The notes under the pieces were generated by a model that saw only the letters and a list, made by a program, of their open reading frames with translations, ran no database searches and was not told the origin of the DNA. Positions 1-10,760 of a stretch of 64,000 bases of DNA are shown one piece after another. The DNA lies in the NCBI GenBank assembly GCA_037447605.1, contig CM074805.1, positions 519,489-583,488 of the forward strand, given 5' to 3'. Within the stretch, counting starts at the first letter, position 1, and every line of letters starts with the position of its first letter. Position numbers and translations under genes: made by a program. Source of the stretch: Zygnema circumcarinatum. Its lineage: Eukaryota; Streptophyta; Zygnematophyceae; Zygnematales; Zygnemataceae.

Positions 1-57
1 CCCCCCCCCAGTCCCCCCCCTCCCTCCCTCCCTCCCTCCCTCCCTCCCTCCCTCCCT
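1..57. repeat. (CCCT)n simple repeat
   Basis: After a run of C, the tetranucleotide CCCT/TCCC is repeated about ten times up to the splice donor of the leftmost TTM exon. It lies in the intron of the minus-strand gene, where it reads as GGGA. The array is cut by the window edge, so its full length is unknown. Confidence 0.9.
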
Positions 58-60
58 CAC

Positions 61-3000
61 CTCAAACATGAGGCTATATCGCCCATCCCTGTTGCGCATG
101 CGAAGGTACGACTGGCACGTCTCCCGATCCTCTCCCGGCGGCAGCAAATAGATGTCGTATGTCTCCTCCATGGCCTCCGTGTGGGAGGAAGGGAGGGCTG
201 CTCGGATCTGCTCTTCCGTCAGATGCACAGCCGACTGTACCGGAAAAGAGAAGAAAAACATAGAAATTGGATGTCCACTGGTCAAGAAAAAACTTTTTGA
301 ACTATACGAAAATCCCCCAAACAAGACAGGTTTTTAGCGTGTATTCAGTCATTTTGCACATGACAGAGAGAAGAGTCTTGGAATTATTACCCTAAAAACC
401 CGGAAAGCCATACTCTCAAAATGCTTCTCATACCGTAGCTTGCAAATTCTTCCAAAGAGACCTACCTTGAGGATGTATGTCGCGTTTTGGAATCCCGAGA
501 AAGGGTTGAATTTATTGACAATTTTGATGTGAGCTGTCTGCAGGTCTGGCTCAATAAATGCTTTATACATGGGATAAACCTGCACACAGAAAAGAATGGC
601 CTAAATCAGCAATCACCCATTTGGAAACCAAAAAGCAGAAAATAACGCAGCCGAAATGACAGCTAAAGACAGAACACAGTTTGAAGTTCGTCTTTCGGAG
701 GTACAAAATTCCCACATTTCGCTTATCCTCCTTCAACCCTGAAAACTTTCCGTATACAAACTAACAAAGAGAATGACCAACACTTCTTCGAAATCCTTTG
801 CGGTGACTGCAAACCAGCGAATAATGCTAACAAAGTTAAAGGTAATAAAGCATCACCGTTTCTGAAATTTGATGAATGATATCTTCGGGCTCTTGGCCCG
901 ACCGATTGATGTCGCGTAGAACACGTTTGACTAGGTCAAAGTGAACCCCCCCTGTGATGGAAACTCGAAGATCGAGAAGAGGGCGAAGCCTCTCACTCAG
1001 AGCATATATTCCCTCTATCACCACAATTCGCGACTGGGGCACCTCGACTCGCCTGCAAACAAATGACAAACAAGCTTTGAAGATTTGAGACTGTAAGGGC
1101 GAAATCCACCAATGAACATTTGAAAGAGCCAAACTGCACCTTCTGCTCTCAAATAACCAAAGAGTCATCGAGTCGTAGAGGGCCATTAGAAGAAACCAGG
1201 TGCTGCTTTTCTCAAAATGCTATAACAATTATACTTCACATGCATGCGGACCACTTTGATTTCAAGAAGAGGTAACCTAGTAGACGCCCCACATGACTTT
1301 TGTGATAACGTCTTTCTTGACTTTGGCATGCTCAATTTATGCGAGCCTGCTAGACAACTCATTCCTACTCCTATTCCTAGATCCTTGATCACTATCAAAA
1401 TATTCCCGTAGAGAAAAGTATTTGGACATGGTTCACGTAATAAGTGCCTAAACACCAGACTTATTACAATATTTGCTTTTCTGACGCAACCCAATCAATT
1501 TCACATCACATTCTAGTCACAATGATCCCGTTTCACTTTTTTCGTTTCCCCCCTTTCCTACCCCTACTAGTGGAGACACTGCTGGGCATCCTCTCTACGT
1601 GCTCTCTTCGATTTCACCTTACGCTCCTTCCACTACTCAATCGACATTTCTTTCAAGAAGCTTTCCAACAATTGCTTCGGGCAGAAATTCCGCATCCAAT
1701 GATTCTGCTTTTTCGAGTTTGTTCTAAGAAACTCTGCATGCCTTTCGCCTTCCCACTAGAGTGTGCTCACCTTGTGCCTACTCGGCTGCTTTTTTTGAAG
1801 TCATAAATCGGCACGTCCACCGCCTTCCCCATGCGAAGCCCCTGAATGTTCTCCAACAAAGTGTCGTAATCTGTGAGCCGTGGGTCTGTACAGCCCCAAA
1901 TCTTCAAATTATCACAGGAACTCATTGAACCACCTTTCTCTAAAGTTGTAAAGTAAGTGAAGTAGCCGTTCCACTACACCTGCTATCGCCTGAACTCTAA
2001 GTTCACCTCACACTCGTTGTGCTACGTAGACTTGCTACCCTTCAAAGCTCACAACATAACGATAAATGCATAAGTTTTCTGATAGAAATAACAGCACACT
2101 TTGGAAACTGCTGGCTCTTTAAGCCTGAAAGAGCCTCCCCTTCTCTGACAACAAACGCTATGGATGACCGTCCATATCGCTACAGGCTCTAAATCACATA
2201 GTGGGTCCATGACGGATGACGCATAGTTGAAGAGTACCTAAAAATAACCAACTTCATCTTGGCGTTTCTTTCTTTCTTCCTTATTAAAATCGCAGGAGTA
2301 ATTCCCTCTCATTATCTCCCTTTTGGGGATACCGAGGAACCCACCATCATAATTTCCATCAATAACTCTGGTGGCGTCGTTATAATTATCCATAGAAATG
2401 ACGACTATTCCAGGCATAAAGCTCGCCAGCTTTTCACTGAAGACCGTCTTCCCAGCCCCGGATGGCCCGGCCAGGCCCACCAGCACCACGCCCTCGTTTC
2501 GCTGCCAAACCCACCACACGTACATGAGCTTCTGCTTCCCATAACTTTATATGTATGCATACGCGTGTGCGTATATCTATGCGTATGTGTATTTTATGCC
2601 TGCTTCCAAGTGCAATGTGAGGATCTGCAATTCAGCTCCGCATTTGTAGCAAGCTAAATTGCTGCGTTTACCCCCCTCCCCCCCTTCTCCCTAAAACTAT
2701 ATACATATAATATACATATACATTCGCATATGCTGTTCATTCCCCGACCGCTCCCTTGCTGCCTGTGCATTTCTCCGCCTTGAACCGTTGTTGACTACGA
2801 GACTGGAAAGCCATTTGCCATTGGCGAATTCTCTGACCAGCAAAATCTACCAATTGACATGAATTCGAGAACAAAAAGAGATGTATCGAAAATAATTTAC
2901 AAGAGCCAGTTCCAGTATTTTGAATGGCTACTAGAATTCACCAGAAAAACGATCTATTCCCGGGCTCAGCCAGCAGCAAATGAATCCTACCCCCAAGAGA

Positions 3001-3108
3001 CTTTCTCTCTCAGTCAATCACATTTCTAAACATATAAAAACTTTCCCTTCTTGCAAAGCATCTTGGAGCACCGGAAGGTCTCCTGCAAACCAGCCTCCAT
3101 CTTTCACA

Positions 3109-3155
<47 letters not shown>

Positions 3156-3449
3156 ACTCTCTATTTCTCACTCTCACTTTCAAGCCAATCATATAGTTTC
3201 CAGGCATTCCAGACCATGTACCTGTGTCAGCATCTGGATGGCCCGAATGAAGAGGAAAAAGCCCTTGTCGAAGGAAAGCGTGTCTGGTATAGGAACAATT
3301 CCATAGCGCTCCTTCCCTTCGGGAGATATGCTCTTCACAGGCTGAATCTGATACTTCAGAAGACCTGACCTCCTTCCCCCGCTGGAGGCGGAGGGCCCAG
3401 CCATCGTGCGGCTCAGAGCGGGGGAGGCCGAGGAGGAAGAAGCAGCCAT
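61..3449 (-). CDS. TTM1/2-like protein: uridine-kinase-type P-loop domain plus CYTH domain (3' part outside window)
   Basis: Six exons are visible on the minus strand: 3449-3222, 2501-2345, 1885-1771, 1052-857, 579-466 and 234-61; all junctions keep phase. The last ends at a GT donor, so the rest lies left of the window. Exon 1 holds the plant-type start (GRRSGLL...LSFDKGF); exon 2 has the Walker A motif GPSGAGKT and MDNYND; exon 4 has RIVVIEGIYALSERLRPLLD and GGVHFDLVKRVLRD; exon 6 begins the CYTH part (EETYDIYLLPPGED, SYLRMRNRDG). This order matches Arabidopsis TTM1/TTM2, tail-anchored organelle-surface proteins known to hydrolyse pyrophosphate despite the kinase-like domain and linked to senescence or immunity. 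The C-terminal CYTH remainder and membrane anchor cannot be checked. The start is the ATG at 3449, preceded by serine/alanine-rich codons and a purine-rich 5' region. The family assignment is firm; the activity is inferred from the family. Confidence 0.93.
3112..3153. repeat. (CT)n microsatellite
   Basis: About twenty CT units lie in intron 1 of the TTM-like gene; on the sense strand they read GA. Confidence 0.9.
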
Positions 3450-4577
3450 AGATGCGGTGCTTCCCCGCGCTACCTCATAGCGGACGATGCATCAACGGGG
3501 CGCTAATCCTAAACAGCTGGCAGCTAAACAATAATTAGTTAATCAGCTATATCTACTGCTGCTGCAGCCTCTACAATGCCTGCATCTCCGAAAGCATAGC
3601 AAAGAAAAATCAAAAACCCCCTCTTCTTCCTCTCCTTCAACTGTCAGAGGGAGAGGGAGCGAAAGCGAGAGGGAGAGGAAGGGGGAGAGGGCGAGAGAGA
3701 GGGCGAGGGAGGGAGTGGGAGGTCGACGGCAGCCATGGCGAAGGCTTCGGTGGTGTAACTAAGGCGAAGGAACCAGGCTCCTGCTAGCCGACAATTCGTA
3801 CATGCCGTACAATTTTGTACTGTATCATTTTGGCCCTCGGGCTGATGACTGCTAAGTTGGGAAATTTTCTCCAGTCAGGTAATCCAATGGAAATTCGCCA
3901 CGGAATCATTTTACACGTGGTCCCTTACCATTGGTGCTGGGTACAATCTGAAACATTTTGACGGTTCGAGGCCCCCTGAAGCCCAAACCTGGCGGGCAAG
4001 CGGGAACGGCCGTACTGTCCGAGGCCCTCGACATATCGTGCACCGTACTGTATCGTAACAATACCGATACGATATAAGTTCTTCTGTTTCGTATCGGGTT
4101 CCCAAGAGATATTGAGGATATGATTATATTCGTACGATACGATATGGATTGGTCGATACTTTGGTCAACTGGCGTGTTTTGGCGGGAAACTGATCCCTTG
4201 AAATTTGGCACTTGCGGCCTTTGCCCTTAGCCCTAATTTCCATGTTGGGCCTTAGCCCTAATTTCCATGGCTGCCGCTGCTTGAGGTAGGAGCTTTCTCA
4301 AGCACGGGGACGGCTCTCTCATCCTGCTGTATTACCACTGCGGTAGCAATCCGTATTCGGTCCTGGTACAAGTAACAGGCTGCTGGAACGAGGAGTATAG
4401 TGCTTGTCTCTGCAGACTTACCAGAGTTTTTTTAGCGCTTGCTAGGGGGATGAGTTTGAGCATTTCATTTTCTTCTACGTTTTGACTGTTTGTGACCTCA
4501 GTAAAGCGAATTCGGGATTCTGCGCGTTATATAGCAGTGTTTGATTGATCATTGTCTTCGAATCGGAAGCTTGAAAT
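3450..4577. promoter_or_regulatory. Shared 5' region of divergent TTM-like and DDA1-like genes
   Basis: This 1.1 kb gap separates two start codons pointing away from each other. It holds a GA-rich purine tract (about 3640-3720), a stretch with several GTAC-core words (about 3795-3830 and 4010-4140), and a direct repeat of the phrase CCTTAGCCCTAATTTCCATG around 4224-4270. I see no open frame that looks coding. Core promoters are not identifiable by eye. Confidence 0.5.
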
Positions 4578-6043
4578 ATGGCTTTTTTGGCCGACCTTCC
4601 TTGCCGCGGGAACTTCACGGAGTCCGCTACAGTTTGTCCGGTCGGTTTCTTTCCTTGACACCCGCATGATAGAGATATGATGCAATTTTTCAGCCACTAG
4701 TATGTTCTATTTTTCATATGTATTCTCGTCTGTGGAAGTAACGATCTTTTGTTGGATGAATACGCATTTCTTCTTGCAGGGCAACTTTCCTGTGTACTTG
4801 TGCGACCATGACACACGGCCGCCGGGTACGTTTCCTTCTCCTTGACCTCCTTTTGTTATGAGTTTCAAGTTGATGACCATTACGTTTCAGGATTTCTTCG
4901 ATCCATTGGTTGAAGGGAAAGGAGCCAGTCCTGTATGGTATTGCAATAGTTGGCATGGCTGATTATTTTTGTCTATTCCTTACTTTATGATGATAAAGTT
5001 CGGGAAACACAATGGTCAATGGCCTTCTGTTCCCTGCTCCGTTTTAAACATGAAACCATGCTTCGCCTACTTGCACCAGTGGTAGTATGTTTGTTGCAGT
5101 TTGCTGAACTGGTTAACAGGAACGTACGCCTACATCTGTTTCAGACAACCAAGTAATTCGCACGGACTCCACAAACATTCTAATTCGGGCTCTTTCGCTC
5201 AAAAGGAGCCGAGAGGAGGCAGCAAAGGCAAAGGAAAGTCGAGGTCAATCTTCCGAAGATAAGGGCAAAAGGTACAAAGAAAGCATCATGCAGATTGCTT
5301 ACGATTGTCTAGTTTGGGCAGCAGAGCGTGTCTGTTTCAGCAGTTTGCAGAAGACATGTCATCGTAATGAAAAAAAAAACCTTACCTGGAAAATCCCTAT
5401 TTGACTGATTGGCAGCTCCATGTAGGTAAGCATTAAAGTGCCACGAAGTTCTTCTAAATTTCCATACACTTCTTGTAGACTTTATACGGCATAGAAGTAG
5501 GGATAAGAGTTGTACTAGCAGCATCTCAAGTTCCCTTGTAACGAATTGTTAACTGCATCACCGGCGGATGGATTGGTGGATGATTACAGGCCTATTGAAG
5601 CAACAAATATACATGGGCCTCCCAGCAAGCGACTCAATTCTGGAAAAGGTTTACAAACTTCCTCACCGATTCATGTTCTGAAAGAGGGGAGAGGGTGAGG
5701 GAGAGGGTGAGGAAGATGGTGGAGAGGGGGAACGGGGATGGAGTAGGGAGTGGGGACGAGAAAGGGGAATGGCGGCGACGAAAGGAAAGGTGGGAGAGTG
5801 GGGAGGAAGGCACGAGGGGGAGAGGAGTGGAGGGGGAGGGGGAGTCACGCATGAGATAACCTCTGTTGATTGACCGAGGCTTCGGCGTCCAATCTGAAAC
5901 GGTGCCTTGCAGGAGGAGGAGGAGCTAGCAGCGTTAAGTACTCAGATCGGGAGCTACAGGTTATGACTGTTGAACGATTGCGTAGTCTGCTGAAGGAGTT
6001 AGGCGTTCCTACAAGAGGGAAGAAGGTGCTACTCTCAACCTGA
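4578..6043 (+). CDS. DDA1-like (DET1- and DDB1-associated protein 1), possibly with a SAP-domain C-terminus
   Basis: Exons read 4578-4640, 4780-4825, 5145-5243 (or 5145-5271) and 5913-6043. The start MAFLADLP and NFTESATV, then FPVYLCDHDTRPP and NQVIRTDSTNILIRAL, match the DDA1 core (leading LP..NFS, then VYLPTREYP and TEKTNILLR in animals). DDA1 is a small substrate-side subunit of CUL4-DDB1-DET1 ubiquitin ligases (the CDD complex in plants), acting in the nucleus. The final exon contains a SAP-like helix pair, MTVERLRSLLKELGVPTRGKK. The SAP frame is reached only if exon 3 ends at 5243 (CGAG|gtcaat); the better-looking donor at 5271 (AAAG|gtacaa) gives a short arginine-rich end instead. DDA1 proteins I know lack SAP, so the tail is the odd part. 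Exons 1-3 are firm; the 3' structure is not. Confidence 0.75.
5680..5850. repeat. Purine-rich (GA/GGGA) low-complexity tract
   Basis: About 170 bases of nearly pure G and A lie in the last intron of the DDA1-like gene. Any frame read through it is low-complexity and not credible as protein. Confidence 0.8.
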
Positions 6044-7714
6044 GCAGCCGTCGGAGGACATGGACGCTACTCTGAATAACATTAGTCTGCTCATAGCGTG
6101 GATTCCTTTCCTGATTCTGTTTTCATTCTGTTTTTATATTCCAACATTGTTCATTATCATATGTTGAGGCCATTGGAAGGCCCAAAATGGCTGCAGTACT
6201 CCAATCGTATCAATCAAACATGATTTTATTATACTGCTACCTGCAATTTCTCCTCTGAGGAGGTTCATTCTGGGCAAAGAAACGGCGTCTGGGCGCATCA
6301 CCTTGTCTTGATGAATGGCCGATGTTCGCATGCAACTCCCATGGTTTTCACAAAGGCCAGAAGTTTCAACCCGCATAAAGAATCAACTTCAGTTGAGTTA
6401 TTCACCTGTGGAAGTTTCTTTGATTGGTGGCTGGTGGCAGGAGGATCTTATTGCAAGGTTGATGCAAGTTTCATGAGCATTCAGCAACTCAACCATCGCA
6501 GCACATTTCTTGAATTATGGAAGCAAGGGTGATGCACAGTCATGGTTGGTTCCATGTGAGCTCGAGGAAGGTGGAGAGGTAAACTGCAAGGAGAAGCGAA
6601 ACTTGCTCACATTGCCGGCTATGGGGGGGAGCATCTGTTTACCTATCCCGATGCATTTCTAAAAGGTGCAAATTGTACATTCCAAGTGAAGGGGAGACTT
6701 GCCTGGAGAGGAAGCAGGTTCCAAGAATCTCGAGAGGCGACTTGACAGGATCTTGTATAATGGGTCTATGTGGTCCATGTGAAGTGAATTGGCGTTGATC
6801 TCACCATGGCGATGCCATCGTCCATGGTGACTGTGTAAATGGCGGTCTTGCGAGGAGTGAACTGGTTAACTATCCATGCCGCGAGGCAGTTAAACTACAT
6901 AGCGACAATGGCGAGCCTGCAATGTGTGTAGAAGACTTTTTCTCTTCCTTCGAGGTGTTCATCCTTTGCCTGTAGAAGGGGTCCATGGCACTAGACCTTG
7001 GTGTTCATGTTGGAGGGCAAGACAGTTTTGGTTACTTGGAGTCAGGAATAGCAGGGAGAGGTCCTTCTCAAAAGAACTGAAGCGAGATAGTTAGCATATA
7101 CACGAGGTGTAAATTACATTTGGATATGTGAAGGCATCGTCAAGGGGTAATGGAAAGTTGGCGTTGCTCCTCGTGTGAAGCTCGATCCGAGTTCTCACTG
7201 TTTTGTGAACAATGTCCAACAAGAGCTTTAATGCATGCATGACCATTGAGACTATGAAACTCACATAGTCCTCTAGAGCCACAAAGCGGCGACTTCTAGT
7301 GTGGGAGCTGAGCTGCTAGTCATACAACTTTTCAGCTTGGAGCAGCCGAACGCCGAGCCGAGCTTGGCCCTTTGAACGTGCCCCTTTAAGGCGCAGACCG
7401 ACGGGTGCCTGCCATGAACGCGCTAAGCCTCGACGCGTCACTGTACGGAAGCATAGAACCTCGCGCTTTCCCGTCCCGTTCCGTTACGTTAATGACAGGA
7501 AATTCTAACCAAACCAAGTACACGATTGCATCCAAAACCATATTGTAATCGAAACAGAAGTACTAATTCCGGAAAATTTAATCCTACGATTTTCTCAAGA
7601 TTGACAATTCCTAACTCCAGGGCCCAAAACCTGGGTTTTCGTCGCAAACCCAGTTTCTGAAATGAATTTATTTGATTACAGTATTTTACCATATCGCCAT
7701 ATCGGCGTTACAGT

Positions 7715-7755
7715 TCAATTCGTACAATTCGTACACTTCGTACAAATTCGTACGT
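7715..7755. repeat. TTCGTACA short tandem array
   Basis: Four or five imperfect copies of an 8-9 base unit with the core TTCGTAC lie here. It is one of several intergenic clusters rich in GTAC words in this window. Confidence 0.6.
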
Positions 7756-8459
7756 TCGGTTGCAACGAGGAAATGATGTGACCGGGTGCCGCCCGGCGCC
7801 GCCTCCGATCAGGTGAATCGAATCTGGCGAAATCACGTGCCCCAATAAATATGGGGCCCAAATGGGACTCGGCTGCCGGGGAAAACCCAGATTTTATTTG
7901 CCAGTTCACTTTTTAAATTCGTTCTAAAAAGAACAATTGATCAGAAAATAAAATAGTTTCTGCCCGACGAGTCCTCGCGTCGCCCAATGCGCCTGTCCTT
8001 GCGTCCCAACGGTAACAAAAACGGGCAGAAAAAAACATTCACGGGCAAAAAAAAAACGTTCCAGGGTGTGACCCAAAAGTGGGACGCGCTGCGTGGACCA
8101 ACCAAACGCCCGCCCATCATTCGCTGGACTTTCCCAACCATTGCCGACCGTTCCGTCACGTGGCGCACATCCTGCCGTCCAAATCCGCATCCAACGGTCC
8201 CCGACCGTCCACTGCGCCCCCGGACCCCCGCCGGTCCCCCACCGCCCGTCAGAACGGACGGCAAATTTTCGTTTTCAGCCCCGTCCCAAAAATTTGCGTC
8301 TCTGCCCCGCCGCATTTCTCCACCGCGTCCGCCGAATCTCGACAACGACGGCCCCCGCCGCGCGTTCACACGGCCGATCCGGTTCCGGATCCGCCTCGCC
8401 GTCCGCGCACCTTCGCCCCTTGGCCTGTCTTTCGCGGCGCCTCTGGAAGAGCGCGCGGG

Positions 8460-8496
8460 AGCCGTCCGATGAGGACGGGGAGGCAATCGGACGGCT
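8460..8496. promoter_or_regulatory. Perfect 11-base inverted repeat upstream of the A20/AN1 gene
   Basis: AGCCGTCCGAT (8460-8470) is followed after 15 bases by its exact reverse complement ATCGGACGGCT (8486-8496). The inner nine bases recur as an inverted repeat at 30241-30262 in another promoter region. It may be a protein-binding palindrome or a mobile-element scar; function is unknown. Confidence 0.6.
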
Positions 8497-8579
8497 GAGA
8501 GAGGGTCGGACGCGGAGGGGTAAACGGGCGTGGCTGGCGTCCAACTACTCGCCTGACCGCGCCTCTCTGGCAGCCCTAA

Positions 8580-8770
8580 AGCGGGCGGTGGGAGGGGGGG
8601 GGGGAAGGGAGAGGGGGAGGTGGAGGGAGGGAGAGGGAGCGGGAGGGCTTCCCTTGGAGGAGAGGGGGAGCGAGAGTGGACAGGTGGGAGGGAGGGAGAG
8701 AGGTCAGATAGGCAGACTGCAGGTGGTTTGGTCTGTGGAAGAAGGGGAAGGAAGGGGGAACAGGGAGGGA
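8580..8770. repeat. G/A-rich low-complexity tract
   Basis: Purine-rich runs of GGGA, GAGG and poly-G lie 150-340 bases upstream of the A20/AN1 start codon. Several G-runs of three or more could fold as G-quadruplexes; this is composition only. Confidence 0.7.
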
Positions 8771-8915
8771 TTTGGAGCGGGGGTGCGCGCAGGGGTGATG
8801 TCCGTGTGAGCGGAAGAGATTGGAGGGATTTGTAGAGAAGGGGCAAGGGTAGAGCTAGTTAGAGAGGAGTTGAAATCAGAGCTTAAATTTAGTCTATTGT
8901 ATAGAAGGTCTTAAG

Positions 8916-9467
8916 ATGGCACAGGAAAGCTGGAAACGTGAGCAGGAAGAAACAGCGTGCCAGCAGCCGGAGGGTCCGACGCTCTGTGTTAACAATTGCG
9001 GATTTTTCGGCAGTTCTACGACGATGAACATGTGCTCGAAGTGCTACAGGGATGCAGTCCTGAAGCAGGCCAAGACCTCGCCTATGAAAATTGGGGATAA
9101 GGGCATGGCGTCTCTCAATCAGATGGCGGGGATTGACGTCGCCAAGGAGTCAGAAAAGGCGGTCGATGTTGTAGCCATGATGGCGGTAGAGGCCCAGGCT
9201 CCTGCAACAAGCGCCAGCCCTGTCGCAGTTGCATCACAAGGAGATGCTCAGCGAGACTTGACGCGGCCGGTTCAGCCAAACCGCTGCTTCTCCTGCAAGA
9301 AGAGGGTTGGTCTTACCGGATTCAAGTGCCGGTGTGAAAGTGTATTCTGCGCCCTACATCGACACTCTGATAAACACGCATGCACATATGACTACAAGAC
9401 CGCGGGACGGGATGCAATTGCGAAGGCTAATCCCATCGTGAAGGCGGATAAGATCGACAAGATTTGA
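8916..9467 (+). CDS. A20/AN1 zinc-finger stress-associated protein
   Basis: This uninterrupted frame encodes 183 residues. An A20 finger lies at about residues 20-45 (LCVNNCGFFG...MCSKCYRD, four cysteines with the usual C-x-C/C-x2-C layout). An AN1 finger fills residues 120-165 (CFSCKKRVGLTGFKCRC, then FCALHRHSDKHACTYDYK), with the expected six Cys and two His. The linker is low-complexity, rich in alanine and valine. Plant proteins of this layout bind ubiquitin through A20, can act as ubiquitin ligases through AN1, and are induced by abiotic stress; that role is inferred from the family. The lack of introns is typical of plant members and contrasts with its intron-rich neighbours. The start is the only ATG before the A20 finger, with no in-frame extension needed. 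Confidence 0.95.
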   Translation: MAQESWKREQEETACQQPEGPTLCVNNCGFFGSSTTMNMCSKCYRDAVLKQAKTSPMKIGDKGMASLNQMAGIDVAKESEKAVDVVAMMAVEAQAPATSASPVAVASQGDAQRDLTRPVQPNRCFSCKKRVGLTGFKCRCESVFCALHRHSDKHACTYDYKTAGRDAIAKANPIVKADKIDKI

Positions 9468-10760
9468 TTGAAGCTGTTCGTTGTCGTCAGACTAGAGCTA
9501 GAATTTTTAGAGTAATTGGCTTTCTTTTGTACAGTCTCATTCTTCTCACGCAGTTACGCCGCAGCTGTGCTGTTCACATCTGCCATGAGTGCTTCATTCG
9601 CGCATAATCTTTTTCTCCTTGTAAGGCATAGAGTTATGACCTGATGGTTGGTCCACTCAGAAAGGTGTCGGCTGGTTGGTTACCAATCAGGGATGTTTCG
9701 TCCTGTCTTTGGTTGGACTACTCTTTCCTTTCACAGGCTGGTTCAACTTGGACGGACTAAGAAGGAATCATCCAATCTCTGGAACGATATACAGCTGTGC
9801 CAACCTCTTTTTATCGGCCTGTTGGTTTTATGTCATTTGGTGTTGTGAGAATTTGAAAAGTGCAGACGGATGATTGTTTTGGCAACGTCACGCCTGTTCA
9901 GCATACGCTTACGCTAACGCTTCTCGGAAAGTGGGAAACAATAGTGGAGATGTTGTATTGCAAGGTTATCCTATTGCCATTGGTGCTCCAAAATCAGATG
10001 AAAATTTTCACAGGTTTTCCGACACTCGTTTTGCACGTTTTTGTAACCCGTTCGACGTGAAAGCTAGTCGATGTGATCACGGAAACAGATACTTGACGAT
10101 GGCCTTCAAATCGTGGAGGTTGTTGCGGGAGTTTATCTCAATGGTGGATTTTCAGTGAGGCTGTAAATTGCAGCTTGGGATCCAGTAGTCTAACACAAGA
10201 CCTGTGCACCATTGGTTAAGATTTCTGTGCGTCGAATGAACTGAGTGCGAGTGGAGAGACGGTGGGTGATGTATATTTGATTCTGATTCTTGTGCGGAAA
10301 TTCGACGTCGTTTTGAATCCCAGCATCTAAGTATTTCAAAAATACTGTCAACATTCGCCAAGGAGTTGTAGAGATTCGTCAGCTATTGTACTTTTTACAA
10401 TTTTTATGAATAGAATTACTACAGACCAGAGTCTATCCTCAAATCCTCTGACTCTTAGCGAACCAAAAAACAACAAAAACAAAATGAACCATATCTCGTC
10501 TCCATCTACACATCGAGCCTACAGCCCTTCCGGATTGAACAGTCACAAACTGTTCATGCTCGCACCAGTCAAGTCTGCACCCTGTGGATTTGCCCACGCG
10601 GGGCAAACTGACTGTAATTGAAAACCTAAATGGAAACAGTAACTATTATCTACAACAAAACGAATCGGAGTATCTATTATACAAAGGTCTTCGAAGCTCT
10701 TGACCTCCACCCCATACAAAATTGTCAGTTCTTTCCCCCAAAGCTACCACCAGGGTGCCA
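9468..10760. other. 3' UTR and convergent intergenic region
   Basis: This region lies between the stop codons of the A20/AN1 gene (+) and the lipase gene (-). Short open frames occur but show no domain, splice logic or codon pattern. Both 3' UTRs are expected here. I see nothing else. Confidence 0.5.

Larger units (their letters stand above)
6044..8915. other. Intergenic 2.9 kb, no supported gene
   Basis: No exon with family resemblance is visible on either strand. From about 7330 to 7460 it turns GC-rich; 7715-7755 holds a small array of TTCGTACA-like units; 7980-8550 is GC-rich with long overlapping open frames on both strands that show no domain and look compositional. From 8580 to 8770 a purine-rich tract leads into the 5' region of the A20/AN1 gene. 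An 11-base inverted repeat lies at 8460-8496. Confidence 0.55.

Noticed and set aside
61-3449. Plain uridine kinase
   Set aside because: The P-loop domain is followed by the CYTH segment EETYDIYLLPPGED, and the N-terminus is TTM1/2-like.
7941-8846. A 301-codon minus-strand frame and overlapping plus-strand frames
   Set aside because: High GC without stops explains them; they are Pro/Arg-rich, with no domain, and include purine tracts.
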